The notes under the pieces are model-generated. The model worked only from the letters and a program-made list of their open reading frames with translations. It was not told where the DNA came from and did no database searches. DNA of 64,000 nt, from the NCBI RefSeq assembly GCF_011089885.1, contig NZ_JAANBD010000029.1, forward strand, positions 62,001-126,000, read 5' to 3'. Both the position numbers and the translations under genes were made by a program. The stretch's first letter is position 1; each line of letters opens with the position of its first letter. Source of the DNA: Thioalkalivibrio sp. XN279 (GTDB taxonomy: Bacteria > Pseudomonadota > Gammaproteobacteria > Steroidobacterales > XN24). Of the stretch, positions 1-11,827 are shown piece after piece.

Positions 1-893
1 TGCAGAAACGCTACACCAGCTACCTGCGCGAGCACCCGCTGGCACGCGCCATCATCGCCACCATGATCACCAACAGCCTGGTGAACCGCATGGGCTCGGT
101 GTTCGCCTTCCGCATGCAGGACGAGACCGGCGCCGACGTCGCTGCAGTGGCGCGCGCCTTCACCATTGCGCGCGAGGTGTTCGAAATCCGCGCCACCTGG
201 GAGGCCATCGAGGCGCTCGACAACCAGGTCGCAGCCTCCGTCCAGCACGCCATGCTGCGTTCGACCCAGGCGCTGCTGAAACAGGCCACGCGCTGGCTGC
301 TGGACCGCCGCGACGAGCTGCCGGACATCGCCGCCGCCGTGGCGCGCCTCAACCCCGGCATTCGCGAGCTCGCCGAGTGCCTGCCGGAGGTGCTCCAGGG
401 CAGTCGCCTGGAGCGCTACGAGGGCGCCATGCAGCTGTACGCCGAGACCGGCCTGCCGGCGGCCCTGGCGCGGCGGATCGCAGCGCTGGCGCCGCTGCAC
501 ACGGCGCTCGACATCATCGCCCTGGCCGAGAACTGCAAGGTCGGGGTGCGCCACGCCGCGGCGGTCTATTTCCGCGTCGGCGACGCGCTGCACCTGGACT
601 GGATCGCCGACCAGGTCGATAACCTGCACGTCGAGGGCATGTGGCAGGCCAAGGCACGCGGCAGCCTGCGCGACAACCTGTTCGGGCTGCACCGCGCGCT
701 GTGCGCGAACATCATCCGCTGCGGCGAGTCCGGGACGGACGCAGGCGCCGCCGTGGCGGCATGGATGCGGTCCGCCGAGGAGCGCACGGCGCACTTCAGC
801 CAGACGCTGGAAGAAATGCGTGACGCGGCGCAGCTGGATTTTGCTACCCTGTCTGTTGCACTGCAGGAAATACGTCGCCTGGCGCAGGACTGA
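1..893 (+). CDS. gdhB: NAD-specific glutamate dehydrogenase, C-terminal part (5' end outside window)
   Basis: The reading frame is open from the window edge to TGA at 893, so only about the last 297 residues are present. The sequence (RAIIATMITNSLVNRMGS near the start, then an all-helical tail with LDIIALAENC and YFRVGD) matches the C-terminal region of the large, about 1,600-residue NAD-dependent glutamate dehydrogenases of Proteobacteria. These oxidise glutamate to 2-oxoglutarate and ammonia in the cytoplasm. The catalytic dehydrogenase core lies upstream of the window. An internal ATG at 63 is not the real start, because homology continues before it. Family assignment is recognition from sequence; the missing N-terminus cannot be judged. 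Confidence 0.85.
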   Translation, partial: QKRYTSYLREHPLARAIIATMITNSLVNRMGSVFAFRMQDETGADVAAVARAFTIAREVFEIRATWEAIEALDNQVAASVQHAMLRSTQALLKQATRWLLDRRDELPDIAAAVARLNPGIRELAECLPEVLQGSRLERYEGAMQLYAETGLPAALARRIAALAPLHTALDIIALAENCKVGVRHAAAVYFRVGDALHLDWIADQVDNLHVEGMWQAKARGSLRDNLFGLHRALCANIIRCGESGTDAGAAVAAWMRSAEERTAHFSQTLEEMRDAAQLDFATLSVALQEIRRLAQD

Positions 894-923
894 GCCTGTG
901 CCCGCGGCCGGAGGAACGCACCC

Positions 924-1679
924 ATGGCCACCGAACCGCTGATCGCGGTATTCATCGATTTCGAGAACCTCGCGCTCGGCGTACGCGACATGAAGGGCGA
1001 CAGCAAGTTTCGCGTCGAGCTCGTCATCAAGCGCCTGCTGGAAAAAGGCCGCCTGGTGTTCAAGCGCGCCTACTGCGACTGGAGTGGCTACCGCGATTAC
1101 ACGCGCGAGTTCCACGCCCACGGCATCGAGATGATCGACATCCCGCAAAGCCGCCACAGTGGCAAGAACAGCGCCGACATCCACATGGTCGTGGACGCGC
1201 TCGACCTGTGCTACGCCAAGCAGCACATCGACGTCTTCGCCCTGCTTTCGGGCGACAGCGACTTCTCGCCGCTGGTCTCCAAGCTGAAGGAGAACGACAA
1301 GCGGGTCATCGGCTGCGGCGTGAAAAGCTCCACCTCGGACCTGCTGATCCACGGCTGCGACGAGTTCATCTACTACGACGACCTGGCGCGCACCGCGGCC
1401 AAGCCGAAGCGCACGCGCAGCAAGGCCGAGAAGCCGGACAAAAAGACCGAGGCCATGGACAAGCTGGTGGAAATCGTCGATTCGCTGGACACCGACTACG
1501 ACCAGCTGTGGGGCTCGATGGTGAAGCAGACCATCAAGCGCGTGCACCCGGGCTTCAGCGAGAGCTACTACGGCTACAAGAGCTTCTCGGACCTGCTCAA
1601 GGACGCGGAGTCACGCGGCCTGATCCGGCTCGAGTTCGACGAAAACCGCGGCAATTACCTGGTGAGCGCGGCCGGCTGA
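924..1679 (+). CDS. NYN domain (PIN-like) protein with C-terminal OST-HTH/LOTUS domain
   Basis: A 251-residue protein. The N-terminal NYN/LabA-type domain (about 1-155) shows the acidic PIN-like pattern: D12 and N15 in FIDFENLALG, D85 in NSADIHMV, and D111/D113 in LLSGDSDFSPLV. A lysine/arginine-rich linker (about 158-178) leads to a C-terminal winged-helix of OST-HTH type (about 178-248). Families with this build are predicted metal-dependent ribonucleases or RNA-binding proteins; the substrate is unknown. A purine-rich GGAGGAA site at 910-916 lies 7 nt before the ATG. It sits 30 bp after gdhB and before gpmA on the same strand, with no clear functional link. Confidence 0.85.
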   Translation: MATEPLIAVFIDFENLALGVRDMKGDSKFRVELVIKRLLEKGRLVFKRAYCDWSGYRDYTREFHAHGIEMIDIPQSRHSGKNSADIHMVVDALDLCYAKQHIDVFALLSGDSDFSPLVSKLKENDKRVIGCGVKSSTSDLLIHGCDEFIYYDDLARTAAKPKRTRSKAEKPDKKTEAMDKLVEIVDSLDTDYDQLWGSMVKQTIKRVHPGFSESYYGYKSFSDLLKDAESRGLIRLEFDENRGNYLVSAAG

Positions 1680-1715
1680 GCCGTCGCCAGGGCCCTTCCA
1701 TCCGGAGCCTGAGAC

Positions 1716-2462
1716 ATGGGACATACGCTGATCCTCCTGCGCCACGGCCAGAGCGAGTGGAACCTGAAGAACCTGTTCACCGGCTGGGTGGACGTGGACC
1801 TGACCGACCAGGGCCTGGCCGAGGCCAGGGAAGCCGCCCGACTGATCAAGGCCGAGGGCCTCGACTTCGATCTCGCCTTCACCTCCACCCTGAAGCGCGC
1901 CATTCGCACGCTGTGGATCGTCATGGACGAGATGGACCGCATGTGGGTGCCGGTGACTCGCGCCTGGGAGCTGAACGAGCGCCACTACGGCGCCCTGCAG
2001 GGCCTCGATAAGGCGGAGACGGTAAGGCGCCACGGCGAGGAACAGGTGCTGACCTGGCGCCGCAGCTACGACGTGCCGCCGCCCCCCATGCCCGCAGACG
2101 ACCCGGGGCACCCGAGCCATGATCCCCGCTACGCCGGCGTCGACCCGGCCCGGCTGCCGGTGGCGGAATCGCTCAAGGACACCCTCGCGCGCGTTCAGCC
2201 CTACTGGGAACAGCATATCGCCCCGGCCATCCGGGCCGGCCGGCAGGTCGTCATCGCCGCGCACGGCAACAGCCTGCGCGCGCTGGTGAAAATGCTCGAC
2301 GGCCTCAGCGAGGAGGAGATCCTCAAGCTCAACATCCCCACCGGCATCCCGCTGGTGTATGAGCTGGACGACGACCTGCGCGCCACCTCCAGGCGCTACC
2401 TGGGCGATCCCGAGGCCGCCAAGCGGGCCGCGGAGGCGGTGGCCAACCAGGCCAAGGGCTGA
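1716..2462 (+). CDS. gpmA: 2,3-bisphosphoglycerate-dependent phosphoglycerate mutase
   Basis: A 248-residue enzyme interconverting 2- and 3-phosphoglycerate in glycolysis and gluconeogenesis. The phosphohistidine motif [10 protein letters not shown] gives H10; the [10 protein letters not shown] stretch, E88 in ELNERHYG and H183 in [10 protein letters not shown] complete the histidine-phosphatase active site. The length matches the dPGM family (about 230-250 residues). The insert with [14 protein letters not shown] (about 126-139) is typical of this class and separates it from broad phosphatases such as GpmB. Its stop lies one base from the stop of the convergent patatin gene, so the two transcripts must overlap. 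Confidence 0.95.
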   Translation: MGHTLILLRHGQSEWNLKNLFTGWVDVDLTDQGLAEAREAARLIKAEGLDFDLAFTSTLKRAIRTLWIVMDEMDRMWVPVTRAWELNERHYGALQGLDKAETVRRHGEEQVLTWRRSYDVPPPPMPADDPGHPSHDPRYAGVDPARLPVAESLKDTLARVQPYWEQHIAPAIRAGRQVVIAAHGNSLRALVKMLDGLSEEEILKLNIPTGIPLVYELDDDLRATSRRYLGDPEAAKRAAEAVANQAKG

Positions 2463-2463
2463 G

Positions 2464-3393
2464 TCAGTCCTGCTGCCGGCTGAGCGTTTCCTGCGCGCGC
2501 TCCCGCCCGAGGGCGATCATTTCCTCGGCGCGATAGAACTCGTAGAACAGGCAGGCGTCGCGCGGCACGTCGATCACCAGGTCGGGCGTGTACGACGCCA
2601 GCTTCATGCGCGCGATGGAGTTCTGCATCAGGTCGAGAGACACCGTGACCACATCGAGGATGCCGGGCACCTTGGGGCCGCCTTGCTCCTCCTCCCCCGC
2701 GGCATCCGCGGCCGTGGCGCCGCCGTCGCCCGGCGCTGGCTCGCCGTCCTGGTGCATCAGCTCCGTGACCCGCTCGCGCGAGCGCTTCGAGTGGGCGTTG
2801 AGGTTGACGGCAATGATCATGTCGGCGTTCTGGTTGAGCGCGGGGGCGATGGGGATCGGGTTGAGCAGCCCGCCGTCCACCAGCACGCGACCCAGGTAGG
2901 GGTGCGGCGTAAACACCGTGGGGATGGCGATGGACGCGCGGATGGCGTCGAACAGCGGGCCCTTGTTGAGCCAGATCTCGCGCTGCTCCAGCAGGTCGGT
3001 GGCGACGGCCGTGAACCCGATCGGCAGGTCCTCGATGACGTGCTCGCCGACCAGTTCTTTCAGCACGCCCATGAGGCGATCGCCCTTGAACAGGCCCTTC
3101 CAGCCGAAGGCCAGGTCCAGCAGGCTGAACATGTCGCGCTTCTCCAGCTTGCGCGCCCACTCCGCGTAGGCCTCGAGCTGGCCGGCGGCATAGATGCCCC
3201 CCACCAGCGCGCCCATGGAGCAGCCGGAGATGTAGACGATCTCGTGCCCCAGTTCCTCCAGGTGCTGGATCACGCCGATGTGCGCCAGTCCGCGGGCGCC
3301 GCCGCTGCCCAGCACCAGGGCGATGCGCTTGCCCTTGCCGTCCCGCCGCCGCGTGCCCGCATGCCCGGTGGTCGGCGCCTGTTCCACGCTCAT
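2464..3393 (-). CDS. Patatin-like phospholipase family protein (RssA type)
   Basis: A 309-residue serine acyl hydrolase of the patatin family. The oxyanion-hole motif GSGGARG (29-35), nucleophile S59 in GCSMG, and catalytic aspartate D173 in VDGGLLNPIP form the Ser-Asp dyad. No signal peptide or membrane segment is visible, so a cytoplasmic enzyme releasing fatty acids from lipids or acyl-CoA is likely. The start ATG overlaps the stop of the upstream enoyl-CoA hydratase by 4 bp (ATGA). It is the last gene of the acyl-CoA oxidation operon, where it could feed free acyl chains to the pathway; that role is inferred. Confidence 0.87.
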   Translation of the reverse strand: MSVEQAPTTGHAGTRRRDGKGKRIALVLGSGGARGLAHIGVIQHLEELGHEIVYISGCSMGALVGGIYAAGQLEAYAEWARKLEKRDMFSLLDLAFGWKGLFKGDRLMGVLKELVGEHVIEDLPIGFTAVATDLLEQREIWLNKGPLFDAIRASIAIPTVFTPHPYLGRVLVDGGLLNPIPIAPALNQNADMIIAVNLNAHSKRSRERVTELMHQDGEPAPGDGGATAADAAGEEEQGGPKVPGILDVVTVSLDLMQNSIARMKLASYTPDLVIDVPRDACLFYEFYRAEEMIALGRERAQETLSRQQD

Positions 3394-4190
3394 GTCCGCG
3401 CCGGCCCGAAGCGCGGCGTTTCGCCCGCCATGCCGGCGCGCACCGCCTCCACCTGGTTCGGCCGCCCGATGATCTGCAGCTGCAACTGCTCCTCCAGCCG
3501 CAGCGCCTCCGCGGCACTGCAGGCCCAGGCCTCGTTGAACAGTCGTTTCACGCCGCGCACCGCGTCGGGCGAGTGGCCGGCGATGGTCTCCGCGAGGGCC
3601 AGCGCCGCGGCCAGTGGATCGTCCGCCAGGCGGGTCACCAGGCCCAGCGCGGCCGCCTCCTCGCCCGGCACGATGCGCCCGGTCCAGGCGAGTTCGAGCG
3701 CGACGTCGCGCCGCACCAGGTTGCGCAGCGTCTGGCTCCCCGCCATGTCGGGGATCAGGCCCCAGCGTACCTCCATCACGGAGAGCTTCGCGTCGGGACG
3801 GGCGATGCGGATGTCGGCGCCCAGCGCCACCTGCAGCCCGCCGCCGAACACCTCGCCGTGCAGCGCGGCGATCACCGGCACCGGGCAGCGGCGCCAGGCC
3901 CAGCCGACCCGCTGCGCCAGGTTGGCCTCCTCGCCCTCGGGCCGGTCGAGCAGCTTGCGCATCTCAGCGGCGCCGCTGGCGAAAGACACCAGGTCCAGCC
4001 CGGCACAGAAGCTCTTGCCCTCGCCGGCCAGCACCACGGCGCGCAGCTCGGGATCCGTCGAGAGGGTGCGGGCGGCCTCGTCCAGCGCCTGGAACATGGC
4101 GCTGTCCAGGGCGTTGCGCTTCTCCGGCCGCGCCAGGGTGACCACGGCCACGTGGTCGCGGCGCTCGATGTTGACGCGTGTCTCGCTCAT
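3390..4190 (-). CDS. Enoyl-CoA hydratase/isomerase family protein (crotonase)
   Basis: A 266-residue crotonase-fold protein. The oxyanion-hole segment KSFCAGLDL (about 59-67) and the GEVFGGGLQVALGADIRIA stretch are conserved. The second catalytic position reads WGLIPDMAGSQTL, an Asp-containing form seen in isomerase-type crotonases rather than the PGAGGTQ form of classic hydratases, so delta3,5-delta2,4-dienoyl-CoA isomerase or a related activity is as likely as hydration. The gene starts 3 bp downstream of the racemase stop and overlaps patatin by 4 bp, so it is translated within the operon. Confidence 0.85.
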   Translation of the reverse strand: MSETRVNIERRDHVAVVTLARPEKRNALDSAMFQALDEAARTLSTDPELRAVVLAGEGKSFCAGLDLVSFASGAAEMRKLLDRPEGEEANLAQRVGWAWRRCPVPVIAALHGEVFGGGLQVALGADIRIARPDAKLSVMEVRWGLIPDMAGSQTLRNLVRRDVALELAWTGRIVPGEEAAALGLVTRLADDPLAAALALAETIAGHSPDAVRGVKRLFNEAWACSAAEALRLEEQLQLQIIGRPNQVEAVRAGMAGETPRFGPART

Positions 4191-4193
4191 TTC

Positions 4194-5351
4194 TCAGTCC
4201 TCTTGCGGCGGGATCACGCCCGCCTCTGCCAGGGCCGCCAGCGCGGCCGCGTCTAAACCTGCCTCCGCGAGCACCGTCCGGGTGTCCGCGCCCGGCCGCC
4301 GCGGCGGCGAGGGCCGCTCCGGCGTGCTGCGGCTGAAACGCGGCGCCGGCGCGTTCTGCATCACCCCGCCGACCTCGACGAAGTTGCGCCGCGCAGCGTT
4401 GTGCGGGTGCTGCGGCGCTTCCGACAAGCCCAGCACCGGCGTCACGCAGGCGTCGCAATCGGCGAACAGCGCACACCACTCGTCGCGCGTGCGCGTGCGG
4501 AACACCTCGGCCAGCTCGCGCTTCAGCGTATCCCAATGCGAACTGTCTATGCGCCCCAAGCGGAAGCCGTGCGGCAGGAAACGTTCCCGGTCCACGCCCA
4601 TGCGCTCGAGAAACTCGGCGTAGAACTCCGGCTCGATCGGCGCCACGGCGAGAAAGCGCCCGTCGGCGGTCTCGTAGGTGTCATAGAAGTGCGCTGCGCC
4701 GCCGAGCAGGTTGGAACCGGTGGCGTCGTCGAACAGGCCCATGGCGCGGAAGCCGCAGAACATGGCCATCATCGAGATGGCGCCGTCGAGCATGGCCGCG
4801 TCGACCACCTGGCCGCGGCCGGAACGCGCGCGCTCCAGCAGCGCGCACACCATGCCGAAGGCCAGCAACAGCCCGCCGCCGCCGAAGTCGCCGACGAGGT
4901 TCAGCGGCGGCACCGGCTTGCCGCCCTTGACGCCGATGCTGTGCAGGGCGCCGGACAGCGCGATGTAATTCAGGTCGTGGCCGGCGCGCGGCGCCAGCGG
5001 CCCGTCCTGGCCCCAGCCCGTCATGCGGCCGTAGACCAGGCGCGGGTTACGTTCCAGGCAGGCCTCCGGCCCGAAGCCAAGCCGCTCCGCCACGCCGGGG
5101 CGGAAACCTTCGAACAGCGCGTCAGCCCCGTCCACCAGCTGCAACAGCGCCTCGAGGCCTGCCGGCTGCTTCAGGTCCAGGGCGACGGAGCGCCGGCTGC
5201 GCGCCAGCGGGTCCGGGATGGCGGGCGGCGCCGGCATGCGCTCGATGCGGATGACGTCCGCGCCCATGTCCGCCAGCATCATGCCGCAGTAGGGCCCGGC
5301 GCCGAGCCCCGCGACCTCGATGATCTTCAGGCCCGCCAGCGGTCCCGCCAT
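4194..5351 (-). CDS. CaiB/BaiF family CoA protein, alpha-methylacyl-CoA racemase type
   Basis: A 385-residue class III CoA-transferase-fold protein. The start ([17 protein letters not shown]) is the ATG that overlaps the stop of the upstream nitronate monooxygenase by one base; a longer in-frame extension is not conserved-looking. The N-terminal motif [33 protein letters not shown] (His of the racemase dyad) and [10 protein letters not shown] (Asp of the dyad) match alpha-methylacyl-CoA racemases more than formyl-CoA transferases. Such enzymes epimerise 2-methyl-branched acyl-CoAs so that the S-specific acyl-CoA dehydrogenase can act. This points to branched-chain or isoprenoid-derived substrates for the operon. 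Confidence 0.85.
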   Translation of the reverse strand: MAGPLAGLKIIEVAGLGAGPYCGMMLADMGADVIRIERMPAPPAIPDPLARSRRSVALDLKQPAGLEALLQLVDGADALFEGFRPGVAERLGFGPEACLERNPRLVYGRMTGWGQDGPLAPRAGHDLNYIALSGALHSIGVKGGKPVPPLNLVGDFGGGGLLLAFGMVCALLERARSGRGQVVDAAMLDGAISMMAMFCGFRAMGLFDDATGSNLLGGAAHFYDTYETADGRFLAVAPIEPEFYAEFLERMGVDRERFLPHGFRLGRIDSSHWDTLKRELAEVFRTRTRDEWCALFADCDACVTPVLGLSEAPQHPHNAARRNFVEVGGVMQNAPAPRFSRSTPERPSPPRRPGADTRTVLAEAGLDAAALAALAEAGVIPPQED

Positions 5352-6301
5352 CAGCCGCGCTCCGGCCAGGGCACCCCGGCGGCGCAGGCCGCGTCGAACT
5401 CGCTCTTCAGGCGCGCGCACAGCTCGGCGGCGCTGGGCACGTCCTGCACGCCGCCCACCCCCTGCCCGGCCGACCAGATGGTCTTCCACGCCTTGGCCTC
5501 GTCGCCAAGGTCCTTGAGCTTGCCGCTGCCCAGGCCGCGCTTCAGCAGTTCCACGACGTCGAAGTCGTTGGCCTCGAGGCTCTCGCGCAGGAAATTCGCC
5601 GGCACGCCGGAGACCGCGTCCGTGTAGACGATGTCCTTGGCGGCGGCGCGCAGCATCATCTGCTTGTAGGCCTCCGGCGCCAGGCTCTCGCGCGTGGCGA
5701 TGAAGCGGCTGCCCATCCAGGCCAGGTCCGCGCCCATCACCAGCGCTGCCGCGACCTGGTGGCCTTCATTGATGGCGCCGGCCAGCAGCAGGGTGCCGTC
5801 GAAGAACTGGCGGATCTCGCTGGTGAGCGCGAAGGGGCTGGTGGCGCCGGAGTGACCGCCGGCGCCCGCGCACACCGCGATCAATCCGTCCACGCCGGCC
5901 TCCGCCGCCTTGTGGGCGTGGCGGATGCTGATCACGTCGTGGAACACCACGCCGCCGTAGCCGTGCACCGCCTTGACGAGGTCCGGCACCGCACCGAGCG
6001 AAGTGACGATGAACGGCACCTTGTGCTCCACGCAGGCGGCGAGGTCAGCCTCGAGGCGCGGGTTGGAGCGATGCACGATCAGGTTCACGCCCCACGGCGC
6101 GTGGGTCTCGTCCAGCGCGCCGCCGACCTCGTCGAGCCACTCGACGAATTCCGCCGTGCTGCGCCGGTTGAGCGCCGGGAAGGCCGCCGGGATGCCGCCC
6201 TTGCAGGTCTCGATGATCAACTCGGGCCCGGAGACCAGGAACATCGGCGCCGCCACCGCCGGCACCGCGATGCGGCTGCGGAAGGACTCAGGCAGAGCCA
6301 C
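5351..6301 (-). CDS. Nitronate monooxygenase family flavoprotein (2-nitropropane dioxygenase-like)
   Basis: A 316-residue TIM-barrel FMN protein. The N-terminal [21 protein letters not shown] and the glycine-rich [10 protein letters not shown] flavin-phosphate region, plus [30 protein letters not shown], are typical of the family. Translation appears to start at GTG 6301, inside the last 14 bp of the acyl-CoA dehydrogenase, which indicates translational coupling. Members in beta-oxidation operons are often annotated as NMO but some act as enoyl reductases or detoxify propionate-3-nitronate, so the substrate is uncertain. Confidence 0.83.
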   Translation of the reverse strand: MALPESFRSRIAVPAVAAPMFLVSGPELIIETCKGGIPAAFPALNRRSTAEFVEWLDEVGGALDETHAPWGVNLIVHRSNPRLEADLAACVEHKVPFIVTSLGAVPDLVKAVHGYGGVVFHDVISIRHAHKAAEAGVDGLIAVCAGAGGHSGATSPFALTSEIRQFFDGTLLLAGAINEGHQVAAALVMGADLAWMGSRFIATRESLAPEAYKQMMLRAAAKDIVYTDAVSGVPANFLRESLEANDFDVVELLKRGLGSGKLKDLGDEAKAWKTIWSAGQGVGGVQDVPSAAELCARLKSEFDAACAAGVPWPERG

Positions 6302-7448
6302 GGCGCGGATCCAGGCCCATGGAGCGGGCGACGATTTCTTTCATGATCTCGCTGCTGCCGGCATAGATGCGCGACACGCGGGCATTGGCGTACAGTCGGG
6401 AGATGGGGTACTCGTCCATGTAGCCGGCGCCGCCGTGCAGCTGCAGGCACTCGTCCGTGACCCAGCCCTCCAGCTCGCTGGTGAACAGCTTGGCCTCGGC
6501 CGCCACCTCGGCGCTGAGCTTGCCCTCGTTGTGGTCCATGACGCAGCGATCGACGAAGGCCTGCGCGGCGTCGATCTTCGTGCGCATCTCGGCCAGCTTG
6601 AAGCGGGTGTTCTGGAACTCCGCGATCGCCTTGCCGAAGGCGCGGCGCTCCTTGACGTAGTCGATGGTGATACGCAGCGCCGCCTCGGCCGCGGCAACGC
6701 AGCCGCAGGCCACGATGAGGCGCTCCTCGGCAAGGAACTGCATCAGGTAATAGAAGCCCTTGCGTGGATCGCCCAGCACGTTGGCCTTCGGCACCTTGAC
6801 CTGGTCGAAGAACAGCTCCGCCGTGTCCTGCGCCTTGAGGCCCAGCTTCTTCAGGTTGCGGCCGCGGGTGAAACCCTCCATGCCGCGCTCGACCAGGAAC
6901 AGGCCGATGCCGTGCGGATGGTCGGGCACGGTGCGCGCGGCGACGATGAACAAATCGCCGTTGATGCCGTTGGAGATGTAGATCTTCGAGCCGTTCAGCA
7001 CCCAGTGATCGTCCTGCTCCACGGCCATGGTGCGGATGCCGGCGACGTCGCTGCCGGCGCCCGGCTCCGTCATGGCGATGCCGAGGATGGTCTCGCCGCT
7101 GATGCAGCCCGGCAGGAAACGCTGCTTCTGCTCCTCGCTGCCGAGCTGGCCGATATAGGGCGCGCACAGGCGGCTGTGCAGCGACAGGCCGAAGCCCGCG
7201 TCGCCATGGAAGGCGTTTTCCTCGATCAGGATCTGCTCGAAGCGAAAGTCGTGCACGCCCATGCCGCCGTAGGCCTCGTCGGCCCACATCAGGCAATAAC
7301 CCTGGTCGCCCGCCTTCCGGAACAGCTCGCGGTCGATGATGCCGGCCTCCAGCCAGCGGTCGAGGTGCGGCTGCACCTCGGCCTGCAGGAACTTCGTCAC
7401 GGAGTCCCGAAAGATCTCGTGGTCTTCCTCGAAAATATTGCGGTGCAT
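6288..7448 (-). CDS. Acyl-CoA dehydrogenase
   Basis: A 386-residue FAD enzyme that introduces the alpha,beta double bond into acyl-CoA and passes electrons to ETF. The start chosen is ATG 7448 (MHRNIFEEDHEIFRDSV), the standard N-terminus; upstream in-frame sequence is antisense to the next gene. Signature stretches are AMTEPGAGSDVAGI (FAD/substrate loop), LNGSKIYISNG, and LQLHGGAGYMDEYPISR. The C-terminal motif is YAGSSEIMKEIVAR: the YEG glutamate base of medium-chain enzymes is absent, as in long-chain and isovaleryl types, where the base sits on helix G. It is 2 bp from the preceding crotonase gene. Confidence 0.92.
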   Translation of the reverse strand: MHRNIFEEDHEIFRDSVTKFLQAEVQPHLDRWLEAGIIDRELFRKAGDQGYCLMWADEAYGGMGVHDFRFEQILIEENAFHGDAGFGLSLHSRLCAPYIGQLGSEEQKQRFLPGCISGETILGIAMTEPGAGSDVAGIRTMAVEQDDHWVLNGSKIYISNGINGDLFIVAARTVPDHPHGIGLFLVERGMEGFTRGRNLKKLGLKAQDTAELFFDQVKVPKANVLGDPRKGFYYLMQFLAEERLIVACGCVAAAEAALRITIDYVKERRAFGKAIAEFQNTRFKLAEMRTKIDAAQAFVDRCVMDHNEGKLSAEVAAEAKLFTSELEGWVTDECLQLHGGAGYMDEYPISRLYANARVSRIYAGSSEIMKEIVARSMGLDPRRGSA

Positions 7449-7450
7449 AG

Positions 7451-8244
7451 TCACTTCCCCTTGAACTCCGCCTTGCGCTTGCCGAGGAAGGCGGCCACGC
7501 CCTCCTTCGCGTCCTCGCTCTCCACGCACACGTTCTGCAGCTGCGCCTCGTAAGCCACGGCCTCGCTGAAGCTCAGCGTCATGGCAGCGCGCATGGCGAG
7601 CTTGGTGCGCGCCAGGGCGAGCGGCGCCCGCTCCGCCAGGCTTTCCGCCCAGGCCAGGCTCTCGGCGTCCAGCTCGCCCGACGGCACCACGCGGTTGGCC
7701 AGCCCCAGCTCCAGGCAGCGCGCCGCGGGCACGCGCTCGCTTTCCACGCACAGCTGGTAGGCACGGTGATAACCGAGCGTCCGCGCCAGCAGCCAGGTGG
7801 CGCCACCGTCGGGAATGAGCCCGATGGCGGCGAACGGCGAAAGGAAATAAGCGTCCTCCGCCATCATCACCAGGTCGCAGGCGAGCGCGAACGACAGGCC
7901 GATGCCGGCCGCCGGGCCGGCGACCGCGGCGATCACCGGCTTCTCCATGCCCGCGATCATGTCCAGCACGGGGCGGAAGTCCGTGTTGAGGAGGTCCTCG
8001 ACGCGGCGGTCGGTCGGGAAGCCCTGCTTCAGGTCCGCTCCGGCGCTGAACTTGCCCTCTGCCCCGCGCAGCACCACGGCCCGCACCGAGCGGTCCGCGG
8101 CCGCGCGCATCAGGGCATCGCGCAGGTCGTGCGCCAGCTGCCGGTTGAAGGCGTTGAGCACTTCCGGGCGGTTCAGCGTGACCAGCGCGACGCGACCGCG
8201 CTGTTCGTACCGCACGGTCCCGCCGTCTTCCTCTGCGGCCGACA

Positions 8245-8245
<1 letters not shown>
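7451..8245 (-). CDS. Enoyl-CoA hydratase-related protein (crotonase)
   Basis: A 264-residue crotonase-fold protein starting at the ATG that overlaps the FadB-like stop by one base (TGATG). Conserved blocks are VALVTLNRPEVLNAFN, GKFSAGADLKQG (oxyanion hole) and GPAAGIGLSFALACDLVMMAEDA; the second catalytic site reads IGLIPDGGATWLL with Asp, similar to PaaG-type isomerases. It differs clearly from the other crotonase in the operon, suggesting a distinct step such as isomerisation of unsaturated intermediates. Exact reaction not determinable here. Confidence 0.85.
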
Positions 8246-10377
<2,132 letters not shown>

Positions 10378-10389
10378 GATCGACTCCCC

Positions 10390-11598
10390 TCACTCGCGCT
10401 CGAGAATGGTGGCGGTGCCCATGCCGGCGCCGACGCACAGGTTGACCAGCCCGGTGGACAGGTCGCGCCGCTCCATTTCGTCCAGCAGGGTGCCCAGGAC
10501 CATCGCTCCGGTGGCGCCCAGCGGGTGCCCGAGGGCGATGGCGCCGCCGTTGACGTTGATCTGCTCGTGCGGCACGTCCAGCTGCTGCATGAAGCGCAGC
10601 ACCACCGAGGCGAAAGCCTCGTTGAGCTCGAACAGGTCGATGTCGCTGCGCTTCATCTTCGCCCGTTCCAGCGCCTTGTGCGCCGAGGGCGCCGGGCCGG
10701 TGAGCATGATGGTCGGCTCGCTGCCGACCGAGGCGAAGGCGCGGATGCGCGCACGCGTCGCCAGCCCGAGGTGCTCCGCCATGCGCTTGCTGGCCACCAG
10801 CACCGCGGCAGCCCCGTCCACGATGCCGCTGGAGTTGCCGCCGGTGTGGACGTGGTGGATGCGCTCCACGTCGGGATAGCGCTGGATGGCGACGGCGTCG
10901 AAGCCGGCCTGCTGGCCCGGGATCTCGAAGGCCGCCTTGAGCCCGGCCAGGCCCTCGAGCGTCGTGTCGGGGCGCATGTGCTCGTCGTGGTCCAGCACCA
11001 CCTGCCCGAGGCGATCGCGCACCGGCATGATCGACTGGGCGAAGCGGCCTGCCTGCCACGCCTCTGCGGCGCGCCGCTGGCTTTCCAGCGCGTAGGCGTC
11101 GCAGTCTTCGCGGCTGATGCCATAGCGCGTGGCGATGAGGTCCGCGCTGATGCCCTGCGGCACGAAGTAGGTGTTCCAGGCCACCTGCGGGTCGGTGGCC
11201 ATGGCGCCGCCGTCGGAGCCCATCGGAATGCGCGACATCGATTCCACGCCGCCGGCCACCACCAGGTCGGCCTGGCCGGACATCACCAGTGCGGCGGCGG
11301 TGTTCACGGCTTCCAGCCCCGAGGCGCAGAAGCGGTTGATCTGTTTGCCCGGCACGCCCTCGTCGAAACCCGCGTTCAGCGCCGCCACGCGGGCGATGTC
11401 TGCGCCCTGCTCGCCGACCGGGGCCACGCAGCCGATGATGACGTCCTCGATGAGCGCCGTGTCCAGCTGGTTGCGGTCGCGCAGCGACTGCAGCACCTGG
11501 GTGAGCAGCTGCATGGGCGTGATGCCATGGAGGGCGCCGTTGGGCTTGCCGCGGCCGCGCGGCGTGCGCACGTGGTCGAGAATGTATGCGTCTGTCAT
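10390..11598 (-). CDS. Acetyl-CoA C-acyltransferase (thiolase)
   Basis: A 402-residue thiolase, first gene of the acyl-CoA oxidation operon. The start is ATG 11598 ([20 protein letters not shown]); the longer open frame upstream lacks thiolase similarity. The nucleophile is C91 in [12 protein letters not shown]; the C-terminal active site shows [15 protein letters not shown] (His) and NLCVGAGMG (second Cys). It cleaves 3-ketoacyl-CoA to acetyl-CoA and a shortened acyl-CoA, and partners the FadB-like subunit. The 230-bp region upstream carries a candidate promoter and a near-perfect palindrome, the most likely control point for all eight genes. Confidence 0.92.
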   Translation of the reverse strand: MTDAYILDHVRTPRGRGKPNGALHGITPMQLLTQVLQSLRDRNQLDTALIEDVIIGCVAPVGEQGADIARVAALNAGFDEGVPGKQINRFCASGLEAVNTAAALVMSGQADLVVAGGVESMSRIPMGSDGGAMATDPQVAWNTYFVPQGISADLIATRYGISREDCDAYALESQRRAAEAWQAGRFAQSIMPVRDRLGQVVLDHDEHMRPDTTLEGLAGLKAAFEIPGQQAGFDAVAIQRYPDVERIHHVHTGGNSSGIVDGAAAVLVASKRMAEHLGLATRARIRAFASVGSEPTIMLTGPAPSAHKALERAKMKRSDIDLFELNEAFASVVLRFMQQLDVPHEQINVNGGAIALGHPLGATGAMVLGTLLDEMERRDLSTGLVNLCVGAGMGTATILERE

Positions 11599-11691
11599 GA
11601 CTCGCTGTCCCGTGTGTGGTGAGCGCCGGCGCACGCGACCTGGGGATCGCGCCGCAGGCGACTGGGGCGATGGGCTGAACCGCAGACCCTT

Positions 11692-11717
11692 GCGAGTCAT
11701 ACGGCCGTTTGACTCGC
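11692..11717. promoter_or_regulatory. 26-bp near-perfect palindrome, candidate operator of the acyl-CoA oxidation operon
   Basis: Arms GCGAGTCA (11692-11699) and TGACTCGC (11710-11717) are perfect inverted repeats, and the 10-nt centre is also palindromic except for one pair, so 24 of 26 positions are symmetric. On the minus strand it covers the predicted transcription start just below a TATAAT-like -10 box. That placement is typical of repressor operators; TetR-family fatty-acid regulators are one possibility. No regulator gene is adjacent, so the binding protein is unknown. Confidence 0.55.
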
Positions 11718-11719
11718 CC

Positions 11720-11725
11720 ATTATA
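11720..11725 (-). promoter_or_regulatory. Candidate -10 box for the thiolase-led operon
   Basis: The minus strand reads TATAAT here, a perfect sigma-70 -10 hexamer in GC-rich surroundings. At 17 bp spacing the -35 hexamer would be CTGCTG, a poor match, so the promoter may be weak or helped by an activator. Predicted start near 11713, inside the palindrome, giving a leader of about 115 nt to the thiolase ATG. Confidence 0.4.
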
Positions 11726-11827
11726 GACATGCGCGGAGCGCAGCAGCAGGCCCCCGGCGCGTGTTACAAGGATGTTGCGGCGGCCTGCGGGCGCAGGTAC
11801 CTTTGACGGGTTTAGCAGGAGAATCCA

